This document shows positions 33,639 through 42,452 of a stretch of 64,000 nucleotides of DNA, piece by piece. Both the position numbers and the translations under genes were made by a program. Origin of the DNA: JANMAT01 sp031359995 (lineage in GTDB: Bacteria; Actinomycetota; Acidimicrobiia; Acidimicrobiales; Ilumatobacteraceae); the NCBI GenBank assembly GCA_031359995.1, contig JANMAT010000075.1:106774-170773 (forward strand), in the 5' to 3' direction. Below the pieces are notes generated by a model, which worked only from the letters and a program-made list of their open reading frames with translations, did not search any database and was not told the DNA's origin. Each line of letters opens with the position of its first letter. Positions within the stretch are counted from its first letter, which is position 1.

Positions 33639-35576
33639 TCAGGCGTCGGTGACGTCGGCGACGAGCAGGCGATGGTCGGTGCCGGCCGTCGGCACGACCT
33701 CGAGGCGCGTCTCGCGCAGCCCGCTGTTGACGAGGATGTAGTCGCTGCAGTTGCGGTTCGAGGTGGGCCGGTCGCACTTCGTCAGGTCGGCCGCGGTGGT
33801 GAAGCCGGCGTCGAGCAGGCGACGGATCTCGACGAACTGGTCGGGTCGTCGCGCCGGGTACGCCGGCGGGTCGCCCTGCATCGGGTTCAGGTCGCCGGCC
33901 AGGATCGTGGTCTTCACCGCGCTCCAGCGGTCGAGGATCAGTGCGATCTCGGCCAGGCGCCGGTCGAGCGCCGTGCTGTCGTTGCGGTGCTGCAGGTGGG
34001 TGGCGACCAACTGCACCGTGCGGCCACCGCCGCGGTCGAGCAGCACGCGGGTCACGGTGCGCCCCTGGGAGCCGGGGGCCACGGGCAGGCTCACGACCTC
34101 GTGCTGCAGCACCGGGAACCGCGAGAGCACGACGTTGCCGAACGATGAGCTGGCGGCGCCGGCCCACACGTAGGGAAGGTCGAGCCGGCGCGACAACCAC
34201 GAAGCCAGGTCGAGCTGGCCGCTCAGCGGCCAGCCCCGGCCGACCTCGTTGAGCACCACGATGTCGACCGGCTCTTGCGCCTCGATGGCGTCGGCCAGCG
34301 CTTGCGGGTCCAACTGGCCGTCGTCGTTCACGGCCTGGTGCACGTTCCACTGCACGACGCGCATGGATGCCGCAGTGGTGGCCGCCGCAGTGGGGGCGCC
34401 CGCGCTGCTCAGGCCGATCAGGCCGGCGAGCACCAGCGAACCGATCACGTAGGCGCCGAGCGGACGGGGCAACGGGCGGCGTTGGCTCGGCAGCGGTGGC
34501 GGCGCCCCCAGCGGCTGGCGCAACGACAGTGCGGCCGTGCCGCCGGTCAGCGCGGTGAGCACCTGGTTCGACACGGGCAGCTTGGCGTCGTAGTGCAACT
34601 GGTAGAGCAGCGTCACCACGATGGGGAACACCCAGCCGACGCTCGTGCCGAGCGTCGTCGTGGCGCGGTGGGCCGAGCGAGGCAAGGCCGACGCGCCGCG
34701 GGCCAGCACGATGCCCGTCTCGGCCTGGGCCAGCACGAGCAGGATGATCACCGCGGCACCGGTGGTGGCGGGCAGCAGGGCACCGGCGGCGGCCAGCACC
34801 ACCGCACCCCCACCCACCACGAACGTGTCGGGCGCGCCGATGAGGCGGTTGGCCACGATGCCCGCGCCGAGGCCGAGCAGCGCGATCGTCACCGCGGCCG
34901 GGAACGACAACCCGGTCGACGCGGCCAGGTAGCCCGGGTTGGCGAGGAACAGCAGTTGCAGGCCGAGCACGGCACCCACCGCCGGCCCGCCGACCGGCAC
35001 CACGAGCGCCTCGTCGCCCACGGTCGTCAGCACGGCGCGAGTCGACGCACCGAGGGCGATGGCCATGGCCAGGCCGACCACGATGGCGACGCTGCCGCGT
35101 TGCCACGCCGGGTCCCACGTGGCGAAGGCACCGGTGAGGGCGGCGTCGACGATGAAGCCGACGAACAGTCCGAAGGCGCGCGTGCGCGGCGGCGCGGTGG
35201 TGACGGTGGTGAGCAGCCACGTGAGGGCCACGAACGCGAGCACGGTGCCCACCGCGGGCACGGCCAGCGGCACCGTCGGCCAGCACTGCACCACGGCCCG
35301 CCACAGGGCGAGCAGCCCGAGGGCGCCGGCCAGCGCCCGGCGCCGCCCGAGCACACCGACCAGCAGCGGTGCCAGCACCGCCACCGCGGCCACGGCGAGC
35401 ACCACGATGGTGGTCGTGGCGGTACCCGAGCGCTCCTTCAGCCCGTAGACGTTCGGGAACAGCAGGCGCAGCGCAGTGAGCCCCGTGGTGGTGGTGAGCG
35501 CGATGGCCGCGATCAGCGGACCGCTCGATGGTGTCGTCTGGGTGGGGTCCGGCGGGTGGGGTTCGACGAGCATCAT
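33639..35576 (-). CDS. Polytopic membrane protein fused to an endonuclease/exonuclease/phosphatase domain
   Basis: 645 residues. About ten hydrophobic helices occupy residues 20-380. A C-terminal EEP domain (about 395-640) carries VVQWNVHQAV, VVLNEVGRGW, ATHLQHRND, ILAGDLNPMQGD, NCSDYILVN and GTDHRLLVADV, i.e. the Asn, Glu, His, Asp-Asn and Asp-His set of Mg-dependent phosphodiesterases. By topology the domain may lie outside the membrane, where it could act on phospholipid head groups or extracellular nucleic acid (inference). ATG 35576, or the adjacent ATG 35573. Followed by coaE in convergence and preceded 23 bp away by the MarP-like gene on the same strand. Confidence 0.85.
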   Translation of the reverse strand: MMLVEPHPPDPTQTTPSSGPLIAAIALTTTTGLTALRLLFPNVYGLKERSGTATTTIVVLAVAAVAVLAPLLVGVLGRRRALAGALGLLALWRAVVQCWPTVPLAVPAVGTVLAFVALTWLLTTVTTAPPRTRAFGLFVGFIVDAALTGAFATWDPAWQRGSVAIVVGLAMAIALGASTRAVLTTVGDEALVVPVGGPAVGAVLGLQLLFLANPGYLAASTGLSFPAAVTIALLGLGAGIVANRLIGAPDTFVVGGGAVVLAAAGALLPATTGAAVIILLVLAQAETGIVLARGASALPRSAHRATTTLGTSVGWVFPIVVTLLYQLHYDAKLPVSNQVLTALTGGTAALSLRQPLGAPPPLPSQRRPLPRPLGAYVIGSLVLAGLIGLSSAGAPTAAATTAASMRVVQWNVHQAVNDDGQLDPQALADAIEAQEPVDIVVLNEVGRGWPLSGQLDLASWLSRRLDLPYVWAGAASSSFGNVVLSRFPVLQHEVVSLPVAPGSQGRTVTRVLLDRGGGRTVQLVATHLQHRNDSTALDRRLAEIALILDRWSAVKTTILAGDLNPMQGDPPAYPARRPDQFVEIRRLLDAGFTTAADLTKCDRPTSNRNCSDYILVNSGLRETRLEVVPTAGTDHRLLVADVTDA

Positions 35577-35599
35577 GGCAGCCCCTCGGACGCTACCTC

Positions 35600-36769
35600 T
35601 CAGCCGGCGGCGCAGGCACCCGTGCTCACGCGTTCGGTGCGGGTGACCGCGGCCGTGAGCTTCGGGCGCACCTCGCTGATGGCGAGCGCGTAGCCGACAC
35701 CGGTGGTGCTCACCGACCGGGCGAACACGACCCCACCGAGGGTGCCGTCGGCCAGCACGAACGGCCCGCCCGAGCTGCCGGGGCGGACGTCGGCCTGCAG
35801 CTCCTCGACCTGGCGGGTCACCAGGCCGTTGCCGTAGATGTCGCGGCCCACCGCGGCGAACACCGCCCGCACCGCGGCGGGCAGCACCGTGAAGTCGCCG
35901 CCACCGGGGAAGCCGAGGGCGGCGCCGGTATCGCCGCGCTTCGGGTCGTCGGGTGCCAGTGCGATGGCGGGCCGATCGAGACCGGGCACGCGCAGCACCG
36001 CAAGGTCGAGGTCGGGGTCGAACAACACAGGAGTGGCCGCTCGCTTGGTGCCGTTGTCGTTCACGCTCGGCACCCGGATGCCGGCGATCACGTGGGCGTT
36101 GGTGATCACCAGCTCGGCGCCGACCACCACGCCCGACCCGTCGATGATGCCACCGCAGCCGCGGCTCTCGAACTTCACGGTGGAGGCGGTGCCGCTGGCC
36201 TCGGCGGCGGCCACCGCGGTGCTGCCGGGCGTGTCGACCGCCGGCGCCGGCCCGGGCTCGAGCCCGGCGAACACCCGGGGGAACCCGAGCGGGTCGATGA
36301 GGCGGCCGATGCGGGCCGTCACCGAAGGCACCGGAGGCAGCAGGTCGTCGAGCGTGGTGAGGATCTTCGAGTCCTGGATGGCCCGACTGAACCCGCTCTG
36401 CGAACCGGCGATCGAGGTGAGGCCGATCCACAGCAGGGCCATGGTGGCCACCATGGTCACCAGCGCGCCGAGGGTGGCGTCGAGCGGGCCCAGGTGGGCT
36501 TTGTTGAGCGCCTGGCCCAACAGCGCGCCCAGGTAGTGCCCGCCGGCCGCGGCCAGCGAGGCCAGCGCGGCCACGGTGAACGTGGTCAGCAGCAGCTTGG
36601 TGGTGGCCGAGTCGGCCAGGCCGGCCACGTGGGGCGCGAGAGCGGCACCGATGAACAGGCCGAGCCACAGGCCGAGGATGGCCCCGACCTGCAGCGCCAG
36701 ACCGCGCACCGCGCCCCACACGGCGGTGCTCAGGACGGCCACGACGATGGCGAAGTCGAGCAGGGTCAC
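35600..36769 (-). CDS. MarP-like membrane serine protease (CvpA domain plus trypsin fold)
   Basis: 389 residues. Four hydrophobic helices (about 1-130) resemble the colicin-V-production (CvpA) module. They are followed by an extracytoplasmic chymotrypsin-fold domain with His in LVITNAHVIAG, Asp in DPDLDLAVLRVPG and Ser in DVRPGSSGGPFVLADG. This is the plan of mycobacterial MarP (Rv3671c), which maintains cytoplasmic pH under acid and oxidative stress by processing cell-wall hydrolases. Two Cys residues (ESRGCGGIIDG and the C-terminal STGACAAG) may form a disulphide. GTG at 36769, with a poor ribosome-binding site. Same strand as the membrane EEP gene. Confidence 0.9.
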   Translation of the reverse strand: MTLLDFAIVVAVLSTAVWGAVRGLALQVGAILGLWLGLFIGAALAPHVAGLADSATTKLLLTTFTVAALASLAAAGGHYLGALLGQALNKAHLGPLDATLGALVTMVATMALLWIGLTSIAGSQSGFSRAIQDSKILTTLDDLLPPVPSVTARIGRLIDPLGFPRVFAGLEPGPAPAVDTPGSTAVAAAEASGTASTVKFESRGCGGIIDGSGVVVGAELVITNAHVIAGIRVPSVNDNGTKRAATPVLFDPDLDLAVLRVPGLDRPAIALAPDDPKRGDTGAALGFPGGGDFTVLPAAVRAVFAAVGRDIYGNGLVTRQVEELQADVRPGSSGGPFVLADGTLGGVVFARSVSTTGVGYALAISEVRPKLTAAVTRTERVSTGACAAG

Positions 36770-36832
36770 GAGGGTGCTGGTGCTGCGGGCCGCCGGGTCA
36801 TCGGATGTGCACCCTATGGGGCGCCGGTCGAT

Positions 36833-38104
36833 TCAGGCGGTCGGCTCGTCGTCGCCGTCGAGCAGGCGGCTGGCGTGGTCGTAGGTGAGGTAGTTCCACG
36901 ACCAGTTCACCAGCACGTTCACGCGGTTGCGGAAACCCATCAGGTACAGGATGTGCAGCGCCAGCCACGACGCCCATCCGATGGGCCCCGACAGGCGGAT
37001 CCCGAACGGCAGTTGGGCCACGGCGGCGTGGCGGCCGATGGTGGCCATGGTGCCCTTGTCCCGGTAGCGGAACACCTTGCCCTGCTTGCCCGCCAGCGCG
37101 CAGCAGATGGTGCGCCCGGCGTGGCGGCCGCCCTGGATCGCCACCTGGGCGACCTGGGGGAGCGGCTGGCCCTTCTTGTCGAGCGACGCGCCGATGTCGC
37201 CGACCACGAAGATGTCGGGGTGGGTCGGCACGCGCAGCCGATCGTCGACCACGATGCGCCCGCCGCGCCCGAGCGGCAGCCCCGATGCGGCGGCCAGCGG
37301 CCCGGCTTTCACGCCGGCGGCCCAGATGATGGTGCCCGCCTCCAGGCGGCGCTCGTCGGCCAGCACCACCGCGCCGGGGTCGATCGACTGCACACCCGTG
37401 CCCAGCGCCAGCACCACACCCATGCGCTCGAGGCCGCGGGCCGCCTTGGCCGACAGCTTCGGGGCGAAGGTGCCGAGCACGCGATCGGTGGCTTCCACGA
37501 GGGTGATGCGAGATCCGTCCACAGGCAGGGTGGGGAAGTCGCGCGTGAGCACCCGGCTGAGCAGCTCCTGCAGGCCCCCGGCCAGCTCCACGCCGGTAGG
37601 CCCGCCGCCCACGATGGCGATGGCCAGCGCGCCGGGCGGCAGCGGGCGCCCGGCGGCCACGTCGGCCGCCGCGGTCTCGAAGCGGCGCAGCACGTGGGAG
37701 CGGATGCGCCCCGCGTCGCGGAGGGACTTCAGGCCGAGGGTGTAGGTGTCCCCGCCGGGCACGCCGAAGGTGTTGGTGACCGCGCCGGCGGCCAGCACGA
37801 GCCGGTCGTAGGTGATCGTGGCGCCGTCGGCCAGGGTGACGGTGCGCACGCAGGGGTCGAGCGCGCTCACGCGCCCGAGGCGGAAGGTGACGTTGCCGAG
37901 CTTCCGCACGATGCCGCGGGTGGGGTAGGCGATGTCGTCGGCGTCGAGGCCGGCGATGGCCACCTGGTAGAGCAGCGGCTGGAACAGGTGGAAGTTGTTG
38001 GCGTCCACCAGGGTGACGTCCACCGGCGCCCGCCGTAGCGCCTTCGCCGCGTTCAACCCGCCGAACCCGGAACCCACGATCACCACATGCGGCCGGTCTC
38101 CCAT
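36833..38104 (-). CDS. ndh: Type II NADH dehydrogenase (NDH-2)
   Basis: 423 residues. Non-proton-pumping oxidation of NADH with transfer to quinone. FAD-binding VVIVGSGFGGLNAAKALRRA, quinone-site FHLFQPLLYQVA, NADH-binding AIVGGGPTGVELAGGLQEL, FVVGDIGAS and C-terminal GTMATIGRHAAVAQLPFG are in normal order. The C-terminal amphipathic helices with HILYLMGFRNRVNVLVNW attach it to the membrane. ATG 38104 is the family start. A 63-bp gap separates it from the MarP-like gene on the same strand. Confidence 0.95.
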   Translation of the reverse strand: MGDRPHVVIVGSGFGGLNAAKALRRAPVDVTLVDANNFHLFQPLLYQVAIAGLDADDIAYPTRGIVRKLGNVTFRLGRVSALDPCVRTVTLADGATITYDRLVLAAGAVTNTFGVPGGDTYTLGLKSLRDAGRIRSHVLRRFETAAADVAAGRPLPPGALAIAIVGGGPTGVELAGGLQELLSRVLTRDFPTLPVDGSRITLVEATDRVLGTFAPKLSAKAARGLERMGVVLALGTGVQSIDPGAVVLADERRLEAGTIIWAAGVKAGPLAAASGLPLGRGGRIVVDDRLRVPTHPDIFVVGDIGASLDKKGQPLPQVAQVAIQGGRHAGRTICCALAGKQGKVFRYRDKGTMATIGRHAAVAQLPFGIRLSGPIGWASWLALHILYLMGFRNRVNVLVNWSWNYLTYDHASRLLDGDDEPTA

Positions 38105-38128
38105 GCGTATGAGCCTACGGCGCGGTCC

Positions 38129-39646
38129 TCATGGCCGACTCGGTGGGGGCGTCGTGGGCGGTAGCGGAACCGTGGTCACCGGTGTGCCTGCTCGCTCGAC
38201 GGCCAGGAGCTCTACACCGCGGCCCGAGAGACGCAGGCCGCGGGCGCCGAGCGCGATGTCGGACGGCGCACCCAACAGCTTGCCGATCGCCTGCTCCGCC
38301 TCGGTCTGCGCTGGTGGGCAACCGATCAGGGTCGAACCGAACTCGGTGACCCGGAGTTGGCCGGCGTCGATCGCCGCGCTGCCGCCCATGCCGTTGCAAC
38401 CGATCGTCGCGCCGACGCGATCGGTTGACGGGAACGAGAAGGCAGCCATAGGGCTGATCGCCAACACGGTGTCGCCTTCGATCAAACTCGTGATGGTGAA
38501 CGTGTGCCCGGCCAGCTGCTGCATCGTGACGGGAGAGAAATCCTGTGCGGGTCGGTCGGTCGCCGTTGGGGGCCCGGGCGTTACCGACGTGGTCGACGCC
38601 GCCATCGCCCACAGCTCCACGCCGCCAGACACGAGTCGCAACGTCGTGCCGACCAGGCTGATGGTCGGCCGAGCCGTGAGCAGCGTTGACACCAACGCTT
38701 CGCGTTCGGCGGCGTCACCGGTGCACGCCACCGTGCTGCTCCCGAACTCGTCGATGACGAGCGTGTCGCCCTCGATGTGCACCGTCCCGCCAATGTCGTT
38801 GCAGCCGACGTTCGCGATGAGGTGTTCGCTGTCGGGGAACGTGATCTGTGCGACCGGCGTAAGGGTGAGGGCCAGCTCGCGTCCGGGCGTCTTCAGCACG
38901 GTGATGCCGAAGGTGCGAGCGGCGAGTTCTGGCATGGTGATCCCCACCGACGTGGTGCGGCGGGCGAACACGAGCGTCCCACCGGCCGTCGACAGGGTTA
39001 GCCGCTCGGCGCCGGCGTCGATCTTCGGACCGCCCGTCACGAGCGCGACTACGCGGTCCTGGAAGGCGCGCGTGGTCGCGTCGTCGCAGCGGCCCTCGAT
39101 GCCGGTCGGCGTCTCGTCGAGCACGAGCCGTCCGTCGCGCACGTGCACACCGCGACCGACGAGGGTGGAGCACACGCTGATCGAGAACGTGCCCGCCGAG
39201 GAGTTGATGGCGAGCACCACGGCGGGTGCCTCATCAGGCAGACCTCCAGTCGTCCGCCAGATCCCGTCGATCGCCTTGGCGCTGTCATCGGTGGACGACG
39301 GCGGGGCGGTGGCATCGTCGGTCACCGTCCCGACCTCGTTCACGTTCGTCGCCGCGCCGCCGTCGCCGGCGCCCCCACCACGATGGCGCGCCGCCACGGC
39401 CAGGCCGCCCACGGCCAGCACCACGGCGGCCGCGGCCGACGTGGCCAGGAGCCGGCGGGGGCGGGGCGCCCGACTCACCGCGGTGTCCACGGTGAGTTCG
39501 TCGTCGGTCGGGAGCGCGTCAGTGGCCGGCGTCACCGGCGAGGTCGTCGCCGCGGCGAACACGGCGCCTTTCATGCGGGCGAGCGCATCGGGGTCGGGGG
39601 TGGCGGCCTCGGGGCGGGCGAGGCGGACGAGGTCGAGCTCATCCAT
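38129..39646 (-). CDS. Membrane protein with three META (HslJ-like) domains, putative anti-sigma partner
   Basis: 505 residues. A cytoplasmic N-terminus of about 65 residues (DPDALARMKGAVFAAAT, typical of small actinobacterial anti-sigma-like proteins) precedes one membrane segment (LLATSAAAAVVLAVGGLAV). Three META-type domains follow outside. The second and third have the clear pattern NVGCNDIGGTVHIEGDTLVI and TIGCNGMGGSAAIDAGQLRV; the first is degenerate. META domains respond to stress ligands in HslJ and antibiotic-resistance proteins. The start ATG at 39646 lies inside the last codons of the ECF sigma gene (8-bp overlap), which strongly links the two. Anti-sigma function is inferred from that overlap and the N-terminus; no zinc-binding HxxxCxxC is present. 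Confidence 0.75.
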   Translation of the reverse strand: MDELDLVRLARPEAATPDPDALARMKGAVFAAATTSPVTPATDALPTDDELTVDTAVSRAPRPRRLLATSAAAAVVLAVGGLAVAARHRGGGAGDGGAATNVNEVGTVTDDATAPPSSTDDSAKAIDGIWRTTGGLPDEAPAVVLAINSSAGTFSISVCSTLVGRGVHVRDGRLVLDETPTGIEGRCDDATTRAFQDRVVALVTGGPKIDAGAERLTLSTAGGTLVFARRTTSVGITMPELAARTFGITVLKTPGRELALTLTPVAQITFPDSEHLIANVGCNDIGGTVHIEGDTLVIDEFGSSTVACTGDAAEREALVSTLLTARPTISLVGTTLRLVSGGVELWAMAASTTSVTPGPPTATDRPAQDFSPVTMQQLAGHTFTITSLIEGDTVLAISPMAAFSFPSTDRVGATIGCNGMGGSAAIDAGQLRVTEFGSTLIGCPPAQTEAEQAIGKLLGAPSDIALGARGLRLSGRGVELLAVERAGTPVTTVPLPPTTPPPSRP

Positions 39647-40190
39647 GAAGGTCCTCCTCGGGGAGGTCGTCGAGGTGGTCGGCCAGGCGCTGGCGCAGTA
39701 GCCGGCAGGCCCGGTGCAGGCGTGACCGCACCGTGCCGAGGGGGATGTCGAGGGCGGCGGCGACCTGCTCGTAGCTCAGGTCCTCCCAGGCGATCAGCAG
39801 CACCACGTCACGGTCGCCGGGTTCCAGGGCCGCCAGGGCCGCGCCCACCTGGGGCGAGGCGGGCAGGGCCGGCTCGGCCGCGGTGGCACCGTCGGCGCCC
39901 AGACGCCCGAGGGCGCGCAGGCGGCGCTCCTCGGCGCGGCCGTGGTGGCGCACCACGTTGGTGGCGATGCCGAACAGCCACGGGCGCACGTCGCCCCGGG
40001 CGTGGTCGAACGCGGCCCGCCGCTCGAAGGCGATGCGGAACGTCTCGGCGGTGGCGTCGTCGGCCCGGTCGGCGCCCACGCGGCGGCTCACGTAGGCGTG
40101 CACCACCCGGGCGTGGCGGTCGAACAGCTCACCGAAGGCCGCCGGCTCGTGCAGGGACGCCGTCACGATGGCAGCGTCCGAACGGGTCAT
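39639..40190 (-). CDS. ECF-type RNA polymerase sigma factor
   Basis: 183 residues from ATG 40190 (an upstream start at 40211 adds seven residues). Region 2 (FGELFDRHARVVHAYVSRRV and RPWLFGIATNVVRHHGR) and region 4 (LSYEQVAAALDIPLGTVRSR) are both present, with no region 3, as in ECF sigma factors. Its stop overlaps the start of the META-domain membrane protein, the probable negative regulator. No autoregulatory promoter could be picked out upstream, where a repeat element lies 52 bp away. Confidence 0.92.
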   Translation of the reverse strand: MTRSDAAIVTASLHEPAAFGELFDRHARVVHAYVSRRVGADRADDATAETFRIAFERRAAFDHARGDVRPWLFGIATNVVRHHGRAEERRLRALGRLGADGATAAEPALPASPQVGAALAALEPGDRDVVLLIAWEDLSYEQVAAALDIPLGTVRSRLHRACRLLRQRLADHLDDLPEEDLHG

Positions 40191-40241
40191 CACCCCCAGT
40201 CTTGCCCGCACGGACCCGAAAGGTTCACGCCGGTCTGGCGC

Positions 40242-40343
40242 TGGGTCGTTCGGGAACGCTCGGGTGCTCCCGAACGACCCAGCACGCGGGGACGATCAAG
40301 CGCTGGGACGCGGCGGGCCGCCAGGGTGCTCCCGAACGACCCA
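40242..40343. repeat. 101-bp repeat with inverted ends, left copy (flanks vapBC)
   Basis: Begins TGGGTCGTTCGGGA (40242-40255) and ends TCCCGAACGACCCA (40330-40343), which are exact reverse complements. An additional internal TCCCGAACGACCCA (40268-40281) makes a perfect 14-bp hairpin with the left end. The second copy at 41088-41188 aligns over its whole length in the same orientation without length change. The layout resembles a MITE or REP-type element. Confidence 0.7.
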
Positions 40344-40391
40344 ACGCCCGGGACGGCGGAGCCGTTCGGGTCGGAGGACCACTCGGACGGC

Positions 40392-40796
40392 TCAGACGAG
40401 GAGCTCGAAGTCGATGTCGAGCCGCTGGTAGGTGACGGTGGCCCGACGGTCGAGGCTCAGCAGGCGCAGCGATCGTGACCCGGCGGCGGCGGCCACGAGC
40501 CCGTCGTACACGGCACCGCCCGAGATGCCGACCTCCACCAACGTGCGCAGCAGGCGGTCGGTCTCGGCGGCGCTCAGCACGATGGACCGCTTGGGGAACC
40601 AGCTCTCGAGGTAGCTGAGGACCTGCGACCCGTGGACGCGGTAGGGCTCGGGCAAGCGGGTGAGCACCGACATCGCCTCGAACGCCGCGTGTCCCCCGAG
40701 CAGCGTGCACCGTTCGAGTGCGGCGCGGGCGACGTCATGGTGCTCGTGCCACGTGGAGAAGGCGGCCACGAGCACGCTCGTGTCGCAGGTGGTCAC
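40392..40796 (-). CDS. vapC: PIN-domain ribonuclease toxin (VapC-like)
   Basis: 134 residues. Starts MTTCDTSVLVAAF with the first metal-binding Asp of PIN domains. The others are the Glu in HAAFEAMSVLTRLP and the Asp residues in GGAVYDGLVAAAAG and LLSLDRRA, as in Mg-dependent VapC RNases that cut tRNA or rRNA. GTG at 40796 lies inside the stop of the antitoxin gene (GTGA overlap), the usual translational coupling of type II modules. The whole module lies between two copies of a 101-bp repeat. Confidence 0.9.
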   Translation of the reverse strand: MTTCDTSVLVAAFSTWHEHHDVARAALERCTLLGGHAAFEAMSVLTRLPEPYRVHGSQVLSYLESWFPKRSIVLSAAETDRLLRTLVEVGISGGAVYDGLVAAAAGSRSLRLLSLDRRATVTYQRLDIDFELLV

Positions 40797-41038
40797 CGCC
40801 GGCTCGCCTCCAGGACGGCGCGGACCTCGTCGGTGGTCAGTACGGGGAGCTCACCGTCGGCGACGCACACCAGGCCCCGACCCCGCCGTACCAGCCGCTT
40901 CTCCACCGCAGCCGGCTCGATCACGATGCGGCCCTCCTCCAGGTAGACGACGACCCGTCCGCCGTTGGCGAGCCCGAGCGCTTCCCGGACCGCTTTGGGA
41001 ATCACCACGCGCCCGGCATTGTCGATGGTGGTATCCAT
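40793..41038 (-). CDS. vapB: AbrB/SpoVT-type antitoxin (VapB-like)
   Basis: 81 residues. The N-terminal swapped-hairpin DNA-binding domain (TTIDNAGRVVIPKAVREALG) is the SpoVT-AbrB fold. A C-terminal tail (LPVLTTDEVRAVLEASRR) of the kind that plugs the toxin active site follows. It neutralises the PIN toxin and represses the operon. ATG 41038. Stop overlaps the toxin start by four bases. The operator is expected between 41039 and the right repeat copy. Confidence 0.9.
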   Translation of the reverse strand: MDTTIDNAGRVVIPKAVREALGLANGGRVVVYLEEGRIVIEPAAVEKRLVRRGRGLVCVADGELPVLTTDEVRAVLEASRR

Positions 41039-41087
41039 GGCAGAAGACTACCAATGCGCCTACCAGTGGCGTCGGCACGTTCGCATC

Positions 41088-41188
41088 GGGTCGTTCGGGA
41101 CCGCTCGGGTGTTCCGGGGCGACCCGACGTCGAGGCCAGCGCGAGCGAAGGGACGCCGCGGGACGCTGGGATGTTCCCGAACGACCCA
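41088..41188. repeat. 101-bp repeat with inverted ends, right copy (flanks vapBC)
   Basis: GGGTCGTTCGGGA (41088-41100) to TCCCGAACGACCCA (ends 41188). It aligns with the copy at 40243-40343 base for base in length, with conserved first 26 and last 18 bases and a more diverged middle. The internal third arm is degenerate here (GTTCCGGGGCGACCC). It lies 49 bp beyond the vapB start, mirroring the 48 bp between the left copy and the vapC stop. Confidence 0.7.
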
Positions 41189-41225
41189 ACACGCGCCGGG
41201 CCACCGCCGCGGGCGGCGGCGAGCG

Positions 41226-42452
41226 TCAGGCCAGGCGGAGGGGGAGCTCGTTCAGGCCGCGGCCGAGGATGGTGGCGCCGTAGGTCAGGTCGGCCTCGGC
41301 CACGGCCAGCTGCACGTCGGGCAGGCGCGCGACGAGGGTGCCGATGGCGACCTGGGTCTCGAGCCGGGCCAGTGGCGCACCGACGCAGTAGTGCAGGCCG
41401 TACCCGAAGCCGAGGTGGGCCTGGGCGTTGGGGCGCTCCAGCCACAGCCGGTCGGGATCGGGGAACACGAGCGGGTCGCGGTTCGCCCCGGCGACCAGCA
41501 GGAACACGGTGTGCCCGGGCTCCATCGCGTGCCCGTGACGGCTGTGGGCCTCGCCGACGACGCGCACCATCACCTTGGTGGAACCGTCGTAGCGGTGCAG
41601 CTCCCCCACCGCCGACACGATTGCCGTGGGGTTGTCGTGCAGCCACGCGAGCTCGTCGGGGTGGCGCAGCAGCGAGTGGGTGGCGTTGCCGATCAGGTTG
41701 GCGGTGGTCTCGTGGCCGCCGAACAGCAGCAGCGTGAGCGCGCCCACCAGCTCGCTGGCGGTGAGCCCGCCGTCGTCACCGTCGGCCATGGCGATGAGCG
41801 CCGACACCAGGTTGTCGGCCGGGTGGGCGCGGTAGTGGTCGATGAGCCCGCCGAAGTACTCGGCGAAGTGGGCGGTGCCGGCGGCGGCGCGCGCGGCCTG
41901 CTCGTTGCGGTTCGACGCGCCGAACACGATGGCGGCCAGTTCGCTGCTCCACGTCTTGAACTGCTCGCGGTCCTCGGGCGGCACCCCGAGCAGTTCGGCG
42001 ATCACGATGGCCGGCAGCGGGAACGCCAGCGCCTGCACCAGGTCGACGGCTTCGCCGTCGCGCAGGCGGGCCTCGAGGTCGTCGACCAGCTCGTGCACCA
42101 GCGCGGCGACCTTGGGCCGCAGCTCCTCCACCGACTTCGGGGTGAACGTGCGCCGCACCGGTTCGCGCAAGCGTTCGTGGCCGGGCGGGTCGTGGAACAC
42201 CATCCAGCCGCGCAGCAGGTCGAACGTGGGCCCGAGCGCAGCGCGGTGGGCGGGCGACAGGCGCCGCTCCAACGGCGTCAACCGGTCCGACGACAAGCGC
42301 AGGTCGCGGAACCCGTGGTGAACTTCGGCGTGGGTGGTGAGGATCCACGCTCGGTGCTCGGGGCTCCACACCAACGGCCCGGCCGCCCGTAGCTCGCCGA
42401 ACACTGCGTACGGGTCGGCGACCGACTCGGCCGCCAGCAGGTCGGTGATCAT
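41226..42452 (-). CDS. Cytochrome P450
   Basis: 408 residues, soluble bacterial class. I-helix oxygen-binding LLLFGGHETTANLIG, ExxR in GELHRYDG, and the haem-thiolate loop LGFGYGLHYCVGAPLARLE are intact. DPPGHERLREPVRRTFTP is the conserved C-helix region. ATG 42452 overlaps the stop of the upstream thiolase remnant (ATGA), so the pair was once translationally coupled; thiolase-P450 linkage is common in steroid or fatty-acyl degradation. No ferredoxin partner is adjacent. Substrate unknown. The open frame extends far upstream of the start but is antisense to other genes. Confidence 0.93.
   Translation of the reverse strand: MITDLLAAESVADPYAVFGELRAAGPLVWSPEHRAWILTTHAEVHHGFRDLRLSSDRLTPLERRLSPAHRAALGPTFDLLRGWMVFHDPPGHERLREPVRRTFTPKSVEELRPKVAALVHELVDDLEARLRDGEAVDLVQALAFPLPAIVIAELLGVPPEDREQFKTWSSELAAIVFGASNRNEQAARAAAGTAHFAEYFGGLIDHYRAHPADNLVSALIAMADGDDGGLTASELVGALTLLLFGGHETTANLIGNATHSLLRHPDELAWLHDNPTAIVSAVGELHRYDGSTKVMVRVVGEAHSRHGHAMEPGHTVFLLVAGANRDPLVFPDPDRLWLERPNAQAHLGFGYGLHYCVGAPLARLETQVAIGTLVARLPDVQLAVAEADLTYGATILGRGLNELPLRLA

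Noticed and set aside
35528..38038. An 836-codon plus-strand open frame
   Set aside because: Antisense to the MarP-like and NDH-2 genes, whose catalytic motifs are on the other strand.
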